Shown here piece after piece: positions 1 to 7,635 of a stretch of DNA of 55,628 nucleotides. Numbering within the stretch: position 1 is the stretch's first letter; every line of letters starts with the position of its first letter. The notes under the pieces are model-generated. The model ran no database searches, was not told the origin of the DNA, and saw only the letters and a list, made by a program, of their open reading frames with translations. Source of the DNA: Pseudomonas sp. GM18 (GTDB taxonomy: Bacteria; Pseudomonadota; Gammaproteobacteria; Pseudomonadales; Pseudomonadaceae); NCBI RefSeq assembly GCF_000282195.1, contig NZ_AKJT01000026.1, positions 1-55,628 on the forward strand, in the 5' to 3' direction. Position numbers and translations under genes: made by a program.

Positions 1-57
1 GCTCGGCAGCTGCTACGGGCGTTGGAAACGGATGAGGGGATAGGTGATGAAAATTGA
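1..57 (+). CDS. C-terminal end of an upstream gene, possibly 5-oxoprolinase subunit C
   Basis: The first frame is open from base 1 to a TGA at 55-57 and encodes about 18 residues (ARQLLRALETDEGIGDEN). It overlaps the start of pxpA by 11 bases, which fits translational coupling. In many bacteria the biotin-dependent carboxyltransferase-like subunit PxpC lies beside PxpA, so this could be its tail. The fragment is too short to identify by sequence, so the reading rests on context only. Confidence 0.35.
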   Translation, partial: ARQLLRALETDEGIGDEN

Positions 58-814
58 TTTGAACGCTGATCTGGGTGAGGGCTTCGGTCCGTGGCGCATG
101 GGCGAGGATGAGGCGTTGATGAGCCTGATCTCCTCGGCGAACGTGGCGTGCGGTTTCCATGCCGGTGATCCGCTGATCATGGACAACACCGTGCGCCTGG
201 CCAAGGCCGGTGGCATCGATCTGGGTGCTCATGTGGGCTTCCCCGACTTGATGGGGTTCGGTCGGCGGCAGATGAACATCGAGCTCAAGGAACTGGCGAC
301 TTATGTGGTCTATCAGCTCGGCGCGCTGGCAGGGATGGCGGCGGTCAATGGCCACCGCATGACCCACATGAGCTTTCACGGCGCGCTGGGCAACATGGTC
401 GCAGCCGACGCGGCACTGGCTGGGCCATTGGTGTGTGCGGTGGCGGCGTTCGATCCGACGCTGATCATCAGCTCGTCGAGCAGTCGCGCCATCGAAAACG
501 CTGCTGAAAAATGCGGACTGCGGGTCGCCACGACGTTTCTCGCTGACCGCGCCTACGACGATGACTGCCTGCTGGTGCCGCGCAAGGTTCCAGGCTCGGT
601 CATCAAGGAACCGGCCGCCGTGCTGCAGCGGGTTCGGCAGTTGCTGGAGGAGGGCACGGTGACCAGTCTCAATGGCAAGCGCATTGCGGTGCCGGCGCAC
701 TCGATCCTGTTGCACGGCGACACGCCCGGTGCAGTGGAACTGGCACGGACGATCCGTCGTGAAATCGAGTTGGCCGGCGGCTGTATCACGCCGATTTCGC
801 AGCTGTTGGCGTAA
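47..814 (+). CDS. pxpA: 5-oxoprolinase subunit A (LamB/YcsF family)
   Basis: PxpA acts with PxpB and PxpC in ATP-dependent opening of 5-oxo-L-proline (pyroglutamate) to L-glutamate in the cytoplasm. The 255-residue product has the usual family length. It begins with the hallmark MKIDLNADLGEGFG and carries the family segments VACGFHAGDP near residue 35 and LGAHVGFPD near 60. The ATG at 47 is preferred over the GTG at 44 because GAGGGGA sits about 6 bases upstream and the protein then starts at the conserved methionine. The following gene is 132 bases away, so it need not be in the same operon. Subunits B and C are presumably just outside the window. Confidence 0.93.
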   Translation: MKIDLNADLGEGFGPWRMGEDEALMSLISSANVACGFHAGDPLIMDNTVRLAKAGGIDLGAHVGFPDLMGFGRRQMNIELKELATYVVYQLGALAGMAAVNGHRMTHMSFHGALGNMVAADAALAGPLVCAVAAFDPTLIISSSSSRAIENAAEKCGLRVATTFLADRAYDDDCLLVPRKVPGSVIKEPAAVLQRVRQLLEEGTVTSLNGKRIAVPAHSILLHGDTPGAVELARTIRREIELAGGCITPISQLLA

Positions 815-946
815 CGGCCGCACGGTCATAAGCAGGGCTTATTGCCACACAGTCATTCCGTCTTGGTCCAGCGCTTCAGGGCTGGATAGAGTCGAAGCCA
901 TTGCGATCACCCGAGTGATCCGCACACGTAATACGAGGACAGCTTC

Positions 947-1699
947 ATGCCATTTTCAGATTACAAAACCGCGCTGGTGACCGGCGCTTCTTCCGGGATT
1001 GGCGCCGCAGTCGTCGAGCGTCTCTGTCAGGAAGGCGTGCAGGTGCATGCCTTGGCCCGCAGCGCCGACAAGCTGCAAGAACTGGCCGCTAAAACCGGCT
1101 GTATCGCTCACGCCATCGATGTCACCGACCTGGCCGGGCTGACGCGTCTGTTCGAAACCCAGCCGTTCGACATTCTGGTGAACAACGCCGGTGTCGACAA
1201 ACCAGGCTCGATTCTCAAGGCCGACGCCGAAGGCATCGACTTGCTGATTGACGTCAACCTGCGTGCGGTATTGCACCTGGCGCGTCTGGCGTTGCCGGGG
1301 ATGGTCGAGCGCGATTGCGGCCACATCATCAACATCAGTTCGATTGCCGCGGCGTACAACTTCGGCGGCAACTCGACTTATCACGCGACCAAAGCGGCGG
1401 TGAGCATGCTGTCGCGACAGTTGCGCATCGATGCCTTCGGCAAGCGGGTGCGGGTCACCGAGATTTGTCCGGGCCGAGTGGCCACCGACATCTTCGCCCA
1501 CGTCCACGGTGACTCCGAAGAGACCTACAAGCGCTTTGTCGAAGGGTTCGAACTGCCTCAGGCCAAGGACATCGCCGACGCCATCGCGTTTGCCATTGCC
1601 GCACCGATTGCGGTCAACGTCGGGCACATGGAAATCACCCCGACCCTGCAAGTGCCCGGCGGCCTTTCCACCGCCCGTCCGCAGGATTACCAGGGCTGA
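947..1699 (+). CDS. short-chain dehydrogenase/reductase (SDR), YdfG-like
   Basis: This is a classical SDR of 250 residues, a cytoplasmic NAD(P)-dependent oxidoreductase. The cofactor glycine motif TGASSGIG is at about residues 12-19. NNAG follows near 85, the catalytic serine lies in INISS near 130, and the YHATK Tyr-Lys pair is near 145. The overall pattern, including the TDIF segment after the PG motif, resembles YdfG-type 3-hydroxy acid dehydrogenases. The substrate cannot be read from the sequence. A role on a hydroxy or amino acid would suit its position between pxpA and a polar amino acid transporter, but this is inference. GAGGACAG precedes the ATG. Confidence 0.85.
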   Translation: MPFSDYKTALVTGASSGIGAAVVERLCQEGVQVHALARSADKLQELAAKTGCIAHAIDVTDLAGLTRLFETQPFDILVNNAGVDKPGSILKADAEGIDLLIDVNLRAVLHLARLALPGMVERDCGHIINISSIAAAYNFGGNSTYHATKAAVSMLSRQLRIDAFGKRVRVTEICPGRVATDIFAHVHGDSEETYKRFVEGFELPQAKDIADAIAFAIAAPIAVNVGHMEITPTLQVPGGLSTARPQDYQG

Positions 1700-1816
1700 G
1701 TTCCCCCGCACGAAACGCTACAGAAGAACGGATTGATCCGTCATCGCGGTACCCACGCCAAGCCTGTGCCTGGCGCCTTATCCCTGCCCTTATCCCAATG
1801 CCGATGGGGATTGACC

Positions 1817-2518
1817 ATGAAGCATGACTTCGATTTGGCCGCGGTTCTGCAAGGCGAATATGCCGAGCTGATCGTCAAGGGCATCGAAATAACTCTACAG
1901 CTGGCGCTGTTCGCCTGGCTGCTGGCAATGGCCCTGGCGCTGTTGCTGGTAACCGTACGCCTGACCGGCAACAAGTATGCCGACCGACTGGTGGCCGGCT
2001 ACGTGTCTTACCACCGCAACGTGCCGACACTGGTGCAATTGATGCTCTGGTATTTCGGTGTGCCGACCTTGCTCAGCGAGTCCACGCAACTGTGGCTGGC
2101 GAACTACAGCACTGAATACCTGTTCTCGGTGATTGCCCTGGGGCTGTGTCAGGCGGCGTATTTCTGTGAAGACATCCGCAGTGGCCTGCGCGCCATTCCG
2201 GCCGGACAGACCGAAGCGTCCAGGGCGCTCGGGTTGGGTTATGTGCGCTCGATGCGTTACGTGATCTTGCCGCAAGGCGTACGCAACTGCCTGCCGTCCT
2301 TGATCAACCACACCGTGCTGTTGTTCAAGAACACCAGCCTGGCCATGGCCATCGGCGTGGTGGAGCTGACTTACGCCACCCGCGAAGTCGAGAACTACAC
2401 CTTTCGCACGTTCGAGTCTTACCTGGTTGCCACGGTGTTCTACCTGGTCTTTTCCCTGCTGTTGATGGGGCTCGGCGCGCTGTTGGCGCGACGCTTCAAC
2501 AAAGCGCTGGCGAGGTAG
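1817..2518 (+). CDS. polar amino acid ABC transporter, inner-membrane permease 1
   Basis: This is a permease of the His/Glu/Gln/Arg/opine (PAAT) family, 233 residues, with about five hydrophobic segments. The EAA loop that contacts the ATPase is visible as [20 protein letters not shown] followed by ILPQGVRN near residues 130-160. The ATG at 1817 is chosen because GGGGA lies 6 bases upstream and the N-terminus then matches the family. The open frame extends further 5' to about 1733, but with no usable start signal. It is the first gene of a four-gene transporter operon (1817-4910) and pairs with the next permease as a heterodimer. Confidence 0.92.
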   Translation: MKHDFDLAAVLQGEYAELIVKGIEITLQLALFAWLLAMALALLLVTVRLTGNKYADRLVAGYVSYHRNVPTLVQLMLWYFGVPTLLSESTQLWLANYSTEYLFSVIALGLCQAAYFCEDIRSGLRAIPAGQTEASRALGLGYVRSMRYVILPQGVRNCLPSLINHTVLLFKNTSLAMAIGVVELTYATREVENYTFRTFESYLVATVFYLVFSLLLMGLGALLARRFNKALAR

Positions 2519-2524
2519 ACGACG

Positions 2525-3268
2525 ATGTTCGATATCTTTTCGATTGTGCAGCAAAACTGGACCTTGTTTCTGATCGGCCAGTACCCGCATGGCCCTTTGG
2601 GCGGGTTGGCGAGTACGTTGATTCTGGCGGCACTGGCGCTGTTGCTGGCATTCCCTTTCGGCTTGCTGCTGGCGTTGGCGCGGGTTTCGCCATGGACCGG
2701 ACTGCGCTGGGCTGCCACGGTCTGGGTGTATGTGCTGCGAGGCATCCCGCTGCTGATGGTGATCTTCTGGACCTACTTCCTGGTGCCGTTGCTGATCGGC
2801 CATAACATCACCGGGTTCGTGACCATGCTCTGCACGTTGGTGATCTACCAGAGTGCCTACCTGTGCGAAATCATTCGCGGCGGCATTCAGGCACTGCCGG
2901 CGGGGCAGTACGAAGCATCCCGGGCACTGGGCCTTGGTTACCTGCGCACGACGATCTGGGTGATCTTGCCGCAAGCGTTGTACAACGCGCTGCCCAGCCT
3001 GATCAGCCAGTTCATCTCGATCATCAAGGAAACCTCCCTGGGTTATGTGATCAACGTCCAGGAAGTTACCTTCGCCGCCAACCAGGTCAACAACCAACTG
3101 CTGACCAAGCCGTTCCAGGTGTTTTTCATCCTGGCGATCATTTACTACCTGCTCTGTTTCGGCCTGACCCATCTGGCCGGCTGGGTGGAGCGCCGTATCG
3201 CTCGCAAGCGTCTGGGCAATGGCGGTCAGGCCGTGGCGGCCGACCCCTTGCTGGCCATCGATAATTGA
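2525..3268 (+). CDS. polar amino acid ABC transporter, inner-membrane permease 2
   Basis: This is the second PAAT-family permease, 247 residues, starting 6 bases after the first one stops, with GAGGTAG as ribosome binding site. The EAA loop reads [20 protein letters not shown] followed by ILPQALYN near residues 130-160. The proline/isoleucine-rich segment [12 protein letters not shown] is typical of the first loop of GlnP/HisM-like permeases. It should form the membrane channel together with the preceding product. Substrate is not readable. The location next to pxpA and the hydroxyproline genes suggests a cyclic or polar amino acid. Confidence 0.92.
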   Translation: MFDIFSIVQQNWTLFLIGQYPHGPLGGLASTLILAALALLLAFPFGLLLALARVSPWTGLRWAATVWVYVLRGIPLLMVIFWTYFLVPLLIGHNITGFVTMLCTLVIYQSAYLCEIIRGGIQALPAGQYEASRALGLGYLRTTIWVILPQALYNALPSLISQFISIIKETSLGYVINVQEVTFAANQVNNQLLTKPFQVFFILAIIYYLLCFGLTHLAGWVERRIARKRLGNGGQAVAADPLLAIDN

Positions 3269-3282
3269 AGAGGGTTGCGTCC

Positions 3283-4020
3283 ATGCATCCAATGATCATG
3301 TTTTCGAACATCAATAAATGGTACGGCGAGTACCACGCGCTGACCGACATCACTGCTGAGGTGAAACCCGGAGAAGTGGTGGTGCTGTGCGGCCCGTCGG
3401 GGTCCGGCAAGTCGACGTTGATCCGCACGGTCAATCGTCTGGAAGACATCCAGAAAGGCCAGATCCTGTTCGATGGCCAGGACGTGCACGGCACTGATGC
3501 TCACATCAATCGGCTGCGCAGCCGTGTAGGTTTCGTGTTCCAGAGTTTCAATCTTTTTCCGCACCTGTCGGTGCTGGAAAACATCACGTTGGCACCGACC
3601 AAAATCCGCAGCCTGAAAGGCTCGGCGGCGAAGCAACAAGCCATGCAGTTGCTTGATCGGGTAGGCCTGGCACACAAGGCCGGTGCGTATCCGGCGCAGT
3701 TGTCCGGCGGTCAGCAGCAGCGGGTGGCGATTGCCCGGGCGCTGGCGATGGAGCCGCCAGTGATGCTGTTCGACGAACCGACCAGTGCCCTCGACCCGGA
3801 AATGGTCGGTGAAGTGCTGAACGTCATGAAGAGTTTGGCCAAGGATGGAATGACCATGATGTGTGTGACCCACGAGATGAATTTCGCCCGTGAAGTCGCC
3901 GACACCATCTGGTTCATGGACGCGGGTCAGATTCTGGAAAAGAGCACGCCCGAGAGCTTTTTCAATCAGCCCTCGCACCCGCGGGCACAACGCTTTATCG
4001 CCGATCTGCGCGCCCATTGA
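3283..4020 (+). CDS. polar amino acid ABC transporter, ATP-binding protein
   Basis: This 245-residue ATPase powers the transporter of this operon. Walker A (GPSGSGKST) is at residues 37-45, the ABC signature [15 protein letters not shown] near 135, Walker [13 protein letters not shown] near 160, and the switch histidine in CVTHEMNFA near 195. It is closest in style to GlnQ/HisP. The ATG at 3283 is chosen because AGAGGG is about 8 bases upstream. An in-frame TTG at 3265 overlaps the previous stop but has no ribosome binding site. Confidence 0.95.
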   Translation: MHPMIMFSNINKWYGEYHALTDITAEVKPGEVVVLCGPSGSGKSTLIRTVNRLEDIQKGQILFDGQDVHGTDAHINRLRSRVGFVFQSFNLFPHLSVLENITLAPTKIRSLKGSAAKQQAMQLLDRVGLAHKAGAYPAQLSGGQQQRVAIARALAMEPPVMLFDEPTSALDPEMVGEVLNVMKSLAKDGMTMMCVTHEMNFAREVADTIWFMDAGQILEKSTPESFFNQPSHPRAQRFIADLRAH

Positions 4021-4076
4021 GCCGCAGTGATTTTGCTCCCTCTGCCATCCGACTTTCCAATCCCAGGAGTTTTTCC

Positions 4077-4910
4077 ATGCGTATGAAGCATCTGTTTGTC
4101 ACGCTGGCGTTAGGTCCTCTGGCTGTTGCGGTAGCGCAGGCCGATCAATTGAGCGACATCATGGCCAAGAAGTCGTTGAGCTGCGGTGTGTACGCCGACG
4201 TGCCGCCGTTTTCCGCCCCGGACCCGAAAACCCGTGAGCTGGTGGGCATGGACGTCGACCTGTGCAAGGCCCTGGCCAAGACCATGGGCGTCGCATTGGA
4301 GCTCAAGCCGCTGTCTGTCGAAGCACGGATTCCTGAAGTGAAAATGGGCCGCGTCGACGTGATCTTCGCCAACCTGGCCTACACCAAAACCCGGGCTGAA
4401 CAGATCCAGTTCAGCGATCCGTACTACATCGCCAAGGAGACACTGGTGGTGCGCGCGGCCCACGCCGATCAGCCGAAAAGCTACTTCAAGGACAAACGCA
4501 TCAGCTCCACCAAAGGCTCGACCTCCGAGCAGTCGATCCGCATTGCCGGGGCCACGCCGGTGACGTTCCAGGACACCGGTTCGGCCTACATGGCCTTGCA
4601 GCAGAACAAGGTCGTGGGCCTGGTGACCAACACCATGACCGCCCTGAAACTGGTCAATCAGGCCAAGGCCAGCGGTGTCGAATTGGCGCTCGCCAAGGAG
4701 CCGATGGCGCTCGAGCCAATTGGCGCGGGCATGCGCAGGGATGAGCCGGCGTTCCTCGCCAAGGTCAACGAGTCATTGGCGACCATGGAAAAAGCCGGCG
4801 AGATCGACGCGATCTGGGATCGCTGGATCGGCCCGAACACCGAGTACAAAATGGTTCGCGTGGACAAAGTGCAGAGCCTCAGCAGCTTGAAGTTCGACCC
4901 TTTGCCTTGA
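4077..4910 (+). CDS. polar amino acid ABC transporter, periplasmic substrate-binding protein
   Basis: This is a family 3 extracellular solute-binding protein of 277 residues. A Sec signal peptide (MRMKHLFVTLALGPLAVAVA, then QADQ) precedes the mature domain. The mature protein shows the family segments GMDVDLCKALAKTMG near residue 58 and VKMGRVDVIFANLAYTKTRA near 90. The ligand could be an acidic, polar or cyclic amino acid. The start at 4077 has CAGGAG 6 bases upstream. An upstream in-frame GTG/ATG-like extension to 4017 would bury the signal peptide and is rejected. This is the last gene of the operon, followed by a strong hairpin terminator. Confidence 0.92.
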   Translation: MRMKHLFVTLALGPLAVAVAQADQLSDIMAKKSLSCGVYADVPPFSAPDPKTRELVGMDVDLCKALAKTMGVALELKPLSVEARIPEVKMGRVDVIFANLAYTKTRAEQIQFSDPYYIAKETLVVRAAHADQPKSYFKDKRISSTKGSTSEQSIRIAGATPVTFQDTGSAYMALQQNKVVGLVTNTMTALKLVNQAKASGVELALAKEPMALEPIGAGMRRDEPAFLAKVNESLATMEKAGEIDAIWDRWIGPNTEYKMVRVDKVQSLSSLKFDPLP

Positions 4911-4942
4911 ACCGATACACCGTCATTGCCGGGCAATGATGG

Positions 4943-4978
4943 AAAAAGCCCGGCGAGTGTTCCAGCGTCGGGCTTTTT
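4943..4978 (+). terminator. Rho-independent terminator of the first ABC transporter operon
   Basis: The arms AAAAAGCCCG (4943-4952) and CGGGCTTTTT (4969-4978) are perfectly complementary around a 16-base loop region that also contains a CG/CG extension. The run of T closes the structure. It sits 33 bases after the solute-binding protein stop, and its A-run/T-run symmetry could also serve transcripts of the minus-strand regulator that ends at 5019. Confidence 0.85.
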
Positions 4979-5018
4979 CATGTGTGCGGACGGTGCGAAA
5001 GAAACGATCAGCAGACGC

Positions 5019-5480
5019 TCACTCCTCGGCTTTCGTCGATTTGATGAGATTGCTGCGCAGTTTCACGATCGCGTTCTGCAACTGTGTGAACTCGTCCGGT
5101 GTCAGGCCAGTTGCGTGGGAAAGGCCCATTTCGGGACGGTCTTCGCGCAGCTGTCGACCGCTCTTCGTCAGGCTGATCCGCACCTGCCGCTCGTCCTCGG
5201 GATCACGCTGCCTCTGCAGATAGCCCATCGCTTCCAGTTTCTTCAGGATCGGTGTGAGCGTGTTCGATTCGAGAAACAGTTTCTCGCCCAGGCTGCCTAC
5301 GGTTTGGTGGTCTTCCTCCCATAGCGCAACGATGGTGATGTATTGCGTATAGGTGAGCCCCAGTTGCTCGAGTATCGGCTTGTAGGCCTTGCCGAAGGCC
5401 AGGTTTGTGGAATAGACCGCAAAACACAGGAAGTCGGAGAGCTTCAGATCAGCGGGGACCGCCTTGTCGGTGCGTTTCAT
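5019..5480 (-). CDS. ohrR: MarR family regulator, OhrR-like peroxide sensor
   Basis: This is a winged-helix MarR family repressor of 153 residues. The N-terminal segment LCFAVYSTNLAF places a cysteine at residue 19, matching the reactive cysteine that senses organic hydroperoxides in OhrR proteins. LTYTQYITIVALWEED and the wing segment DERQVRISLTKSG are also typical of OhrR. It is on the minus strand, 148 bases downstream of the ohr/osmC gene that it would control. A CGTATACG box lies about 50 bases upstream of its start. MarR members with other ligands cannot be excluded, but the neighbour supports OhrR. Confidence 0.82.
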   Translation of the reverse strand: MKRTDKAVPADLKLSDFLCFAVYSTNLAFGKAYKPILEQLGLTYTQYITIVALWEEDHQTVGSLGEKLFLESNTLTPILKKLEAMGYLQRQRDPEDERQVRISLTKSGRQLREDRPEMGLSHATGLTPDEFTQLQNAIVKLRSNLIKSTKAEE

Positions 5481-5529
5481 GTGCTTCCTCGTTGGCCAGA
5501 GTTGAAGGCTCGCAAAGGCAAAATATACC

Positions 5530-5539
5530 TCGTATACGA
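5530..5539. promoter_or_regulatory. palindromic operator-like box upstream of the MarR gene
   Basis: TCGTATACGA is a perfect 10-base palindrome located 50 bases before the marR/ohrR-like start. The same CGTATACG core occurs before the ohr/osmC gene, the deaminase operon, the second ABC transporter operon and, in half-conserved form, the GntR gene. It may be the binding site of the MarR protein, of the GntR protein, or both. Confidence 0.5.
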
Positions 5540-5568
5540 TTTTATCGGAATGGGTTTGGCTTTGTTAT

Positions 5569-5593
5569 TCGCATGCGCTTAAAGCGCATGCGA
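5569..5593. repeat. 25-base perfect palindrome between ohr and marR genes
   Basis: Two 12-base arms, TCGCATGCGCTT and AAGCGCATGCGA, are exact reverse complements around a single A at 5581. It lies after the ohr/osmC stop (5629, minus strand) and before the marR start (5480). No T-run follows it on the minus strand, so a simple intrinsic terminator is not obvious. It may be an operator or an RNA hairpin that separates the two genes. Confidence 0.7.
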
Positions 5594-5628
5594 TGTATAT
5601 AAGGAAAAAAAAAGCCAATCGCGGTGCG

Positions 5629-6081
5629 TCAAACCGTGAGGACGTTCAGGGCCACGTCGATGTTGCCGCGCGTCGCTTTCGAGTACGGACAAATTTGATC
5701 GGCGGTGTGCGCCAGTGTCGTCGCAACGTCGTGCGCCAGACCCGGCACGCGGAGCGTCAATCGAGCCTGAAGGAAGTAGGCCGCACCGGTCTGGCCCAGA
5801 TCGACTTCGATGTCGACGGACAGATCAGACGGCAGCACCACGTTCATGTCATTGGCCACCAGCCCGACGGCGGCGGTGTAACAGGCCGACCATGCACCGG
5901 CGAACAATTGCTCAGCAGTCGGGTGTGGCTGAATAGCGGTGAACACGTGCGCTGGCTTCGCGCTTCCAGGCGACGACAGCGTAATGTCGAGGCTGCCGTT
6001 ATGACCACGTGAAGAGTTGCCAGCGGCGCTAGCGGTGGTGTGAGTTTTGCCGGTCATCAGGACTTTTTCGATCTTGCTCAT
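5629..6081 (-). CDS. ohr: Ohr/OsmC family organic hydroperoxide resistance protein
   Basis: This is a cytoplasmic thiol peroxidase of 150 residues that reduces organic hydroperoxides, usually with lipoylated partners. Reactive cysteines are at residue 67 in EQLFAGAWSACYTAAVG and at residue 132 in ICPYSKATRGN, both in the Ohr arrangement. The ATG at 6081 is chosen because GAGGAT lies about 8 bases upstream. The open frame runs back to about 7017 but without family similarity. The upstream region carries two CGTATACG-type boxes. The neighbour on the same strand is its likely repressor (5019-5480). Confidence 0.85.
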   Translation of the reverse strand: MSKIEKVLMTGKTHTTASAAGNSSRGHNGSLDITLSSPGSAKPAHVFTAIQPHPTAEQLFAGAWSACYTAAVGLVANDMNVVLPSDLSVDIEVDLGQTGAAYFLQARLTLRVPGLAHDVATTLAHTADQICPYSKATRGNIDVALNVLTV

Positions 6082-6120
6082 GGGGTGGATCCTCAACGTT
6101 TTGAAAAGTGTGATTTGTGT

Positions 6121-6147
6121 ATCGTATACGTTTATATCGTATGCGAT
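6121..6147. promoter_or_regulatory. tandem palindromic boxes upstream of the ohr gene
   Basis: Two boxes stand side by side about 40-65 bases upstream of the ohr start: ATCGTATACG (6121-6130) and ATCGTATGCGAT (6136-6147). The second has one mismatch from a perfect palindrome. The spacing of about 15 bases between centres would place two dimers on nearly the same DNA face. They match the box before the MarR gene. Confidence 0.55.
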
Positions 6148-6334
6148 GTAATAATAATTGCCCCAGGCACCCATCGATGTCAATCGATCGCGTTGCACCG
6201 CCCGACGAGTGGCCGGGCAACACGCCGTCGACCGTTTCAGCGATATGCCGAATTCGTCATCAACCCGACCTAAAGCGATCAAGCCGTGAGCCTTGGACTG
6301 GGCCAGTCTGGGCGGTCTGTCCAAGGAGTTGATC

Positions 6335-7342
6335 ATGATCCGACTGTCCCTGGCCGAAGCTCGCGAGCTGGCCGAATCGATCTTGCTGCACAACGGTTTC
6401 AATCTGGCCCATGCGCAAGCAGTGGCGGCGACGGTGATCGCCGGCGAGCGCGATGGCTGTGCCTCCCACGGTTTGTACCGGATTCTGGGCTGCGTGAACT
6501 CCCTGCGGGCCGGCAAGGTGTCGGCCGATGCCGAGCCACGTGTGATCGACCAGGCGCCGTCGATTGTGCGGGTAGATGCCGGTGGTGGTTTCTCGCAATT
6601 GGCGTTCCAGGCGGGTCTGCCGTTACTGGAGGAGAAAACCCGGACCAACGGGATTGCGGCGCTGGCGATCAATCGTTGTGTGCATTTCTCGGCGCTGTGG
6701 GTGGAGATCGAGCAGTTGACCGCCGCCGGGTTGGTGGCACTGGCGTGTAATCCCAGCCATGCTTGGGTGGCACCAGCCGGGGGACGGGTGCCGGTGTTCG
6801 GCACCAATCCCATAGCCTTTGGCTGGCCGCGCGCGGGGCAGGATCCGTTTGTGTTCGACTTCGCCACCAGTGCGATTGCCCGTGGCGATATCGAGTTGCA
6901 TCGGCGTGCCGGCAAGTCGATTCCCGAGGGCTGGGGAGTGGACGCTGAGGGGCGGCCGAGCACCGATGCCAATGTCGTGCTCGACAGCGGCGCGATGCTG
7001 ACGTTTGGTGGGCACAAAGGCTCGGCGCTGGCGGCGATGGTGGAGTTGATTGCCGGTCCGTTGATCGGAGACCTGACCAGCGCCGAGTCGCTGGCTTATG
7101 ACGCGGGCAGCAAGTCGTCGCCGTACCATGGCGAGTTGATCATCGCACTGGACCCACGGCGTTTTCTGGGGGAAGCCACTGAGGAACATTTGGCCCGGGC
7201 CGAAGTGTTGTTTCAGGGGATTGAAGGGCAGGGTGCGCGCTTGCCGTCGCAACGGCGTTATGCGGCGCGGGCATGTAGTCTGGTGGAAGGCGTGCAGATT
7301 CCCGAGGCGCTGTACAACGATCTGAAAGCGTTGCTGACCTGA
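6335..7342 (+). CDS. Delta1-pyrroline/piperideine-2-carboxylate reductase (DpkA/LhpD type)
   Basis: This is a member of the malate/L-lactate/ureidoglycolate dehydrogenase-like family, 335 residues, NAD(P)H-dependent and cytoplasmic. It shares with DpkA the segments ERDGCASHGLYRI near residue 38, FGTNPIAFGWPRAG near 155, VFDFATSAIARGD near 172 and FGGHKGSAL near 222. Such enzymes reduce Delta1-pyrroline-2-carboxylate to L-proline. That makes it the natural second step after the 3-hydroxyproline dehydratases encoded at 11804-16670. AAGGAGT sits 5 bases before the ATG at 6335. It is the only plus-strand gene inside a long minus-strand block and is followed by a 49-base inverted repeat. Confidence 0.83.
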   Translation: MIRLSLAEARELAESILLHNGFNLAHAQAVAATVIAGERDGCASHGLYRILGCVNSLRAGKVSADAEPRVIDQAPSIVRVDAGGGFSQLAFQAGLPLLEEKTRTNGIAALAINRCVHFSALWVEIEQLTAAGLVALACNPSHAWVAPAGGRVPVFGTNPIAFGWPRAGQDPFVFDFATSAIARGDIELHRRAGKSIPEGWGVDAEGRPSTDANVVLDSGAMLTFGGHKGSALAAMVELIAGPLIGDLTSAESLAYDAGSKSSPYHGELIIALDPRRFLGEATEEHLARAEVLFQGIEGQGARLPSQRRYAARACSLVEGVQIPEALYNDLKALLT

Positions 7343-7404
7343 TAACCCGCATGCCCACAGGCAATGCTGTTCACTTAAGCAATTTCAGCCGCGACGCATT
7401 CCTT

Positions 7405-7578
7405 GTAGCAGCTGCCGAAGGCTGCGTTCGACCGTAGCAGCTGTCGAGCCTGCGAGGCTGCGTTCGGCTGCGCAGCAGTCGTGAGTCCGGTAGCCATGGT
7501 GTACCTGATACACCGCAATGGCTGATTTTACGACTGCTGCGCAGCCGAACGCAGCCTCGCAGGCTCGACAGCTGCTAC
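7405..7578. repeat. large inverted repeat (perfect 49-base arms) with a partial extra copy
   Basis: The arms 7434-7482 and 7530-7578 are perfect reverse complements over 49 bases. They enclose 47 bases that contain a shorter complementary pair, AGCCAT and ATGGCT. A partial direct copy of the left arm (GTAGCAGCTG, then GGCTGCGTTCG) precedes it at 7405-7430. The same 49-base arm occurs again at 55539-55587. It lies between two convergent genes (DpkA-like and ALDH), a usual place for such extragenic palindromes, where it may block read-through. Confidence 0.9.
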
Positions 7579-7635
7579 AGATCTCGCATTACGGCGTAAG
7601 TGAACAGCATTGCGCTCCCACAGTAGGTCGTTTTG

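Noticed and set aside
1895..3292. A 465-codon open frame on the minus strand over the permease genes
   Set aside because: It is the antisense shadow of two clear ABC permeases on the plus strand. It has high Gln/Arg/His content and no recognisable motif, as expected from high GC.
5569..5593. Calling the 25-base palindrome a terminator for ohr
   Set aside because: No T-run follows on the minus strand, so an operator or other role is at least as likely. It is listed as a repeat.
6082..7017. N-terminal extension of the ohr/osmC gene across the divergent region into the reductase gene
   Set aside because: The extension is antisense to the DpkA-like gene, has no domain similarity, and a good ribosome binding site stands before the internal ATG at 6081.
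7405..7620. CRISPR array
   Set aside because: The repeats are inverted, not regularly spaced direct repeats with unique spacers. They are extragenic palindromes.
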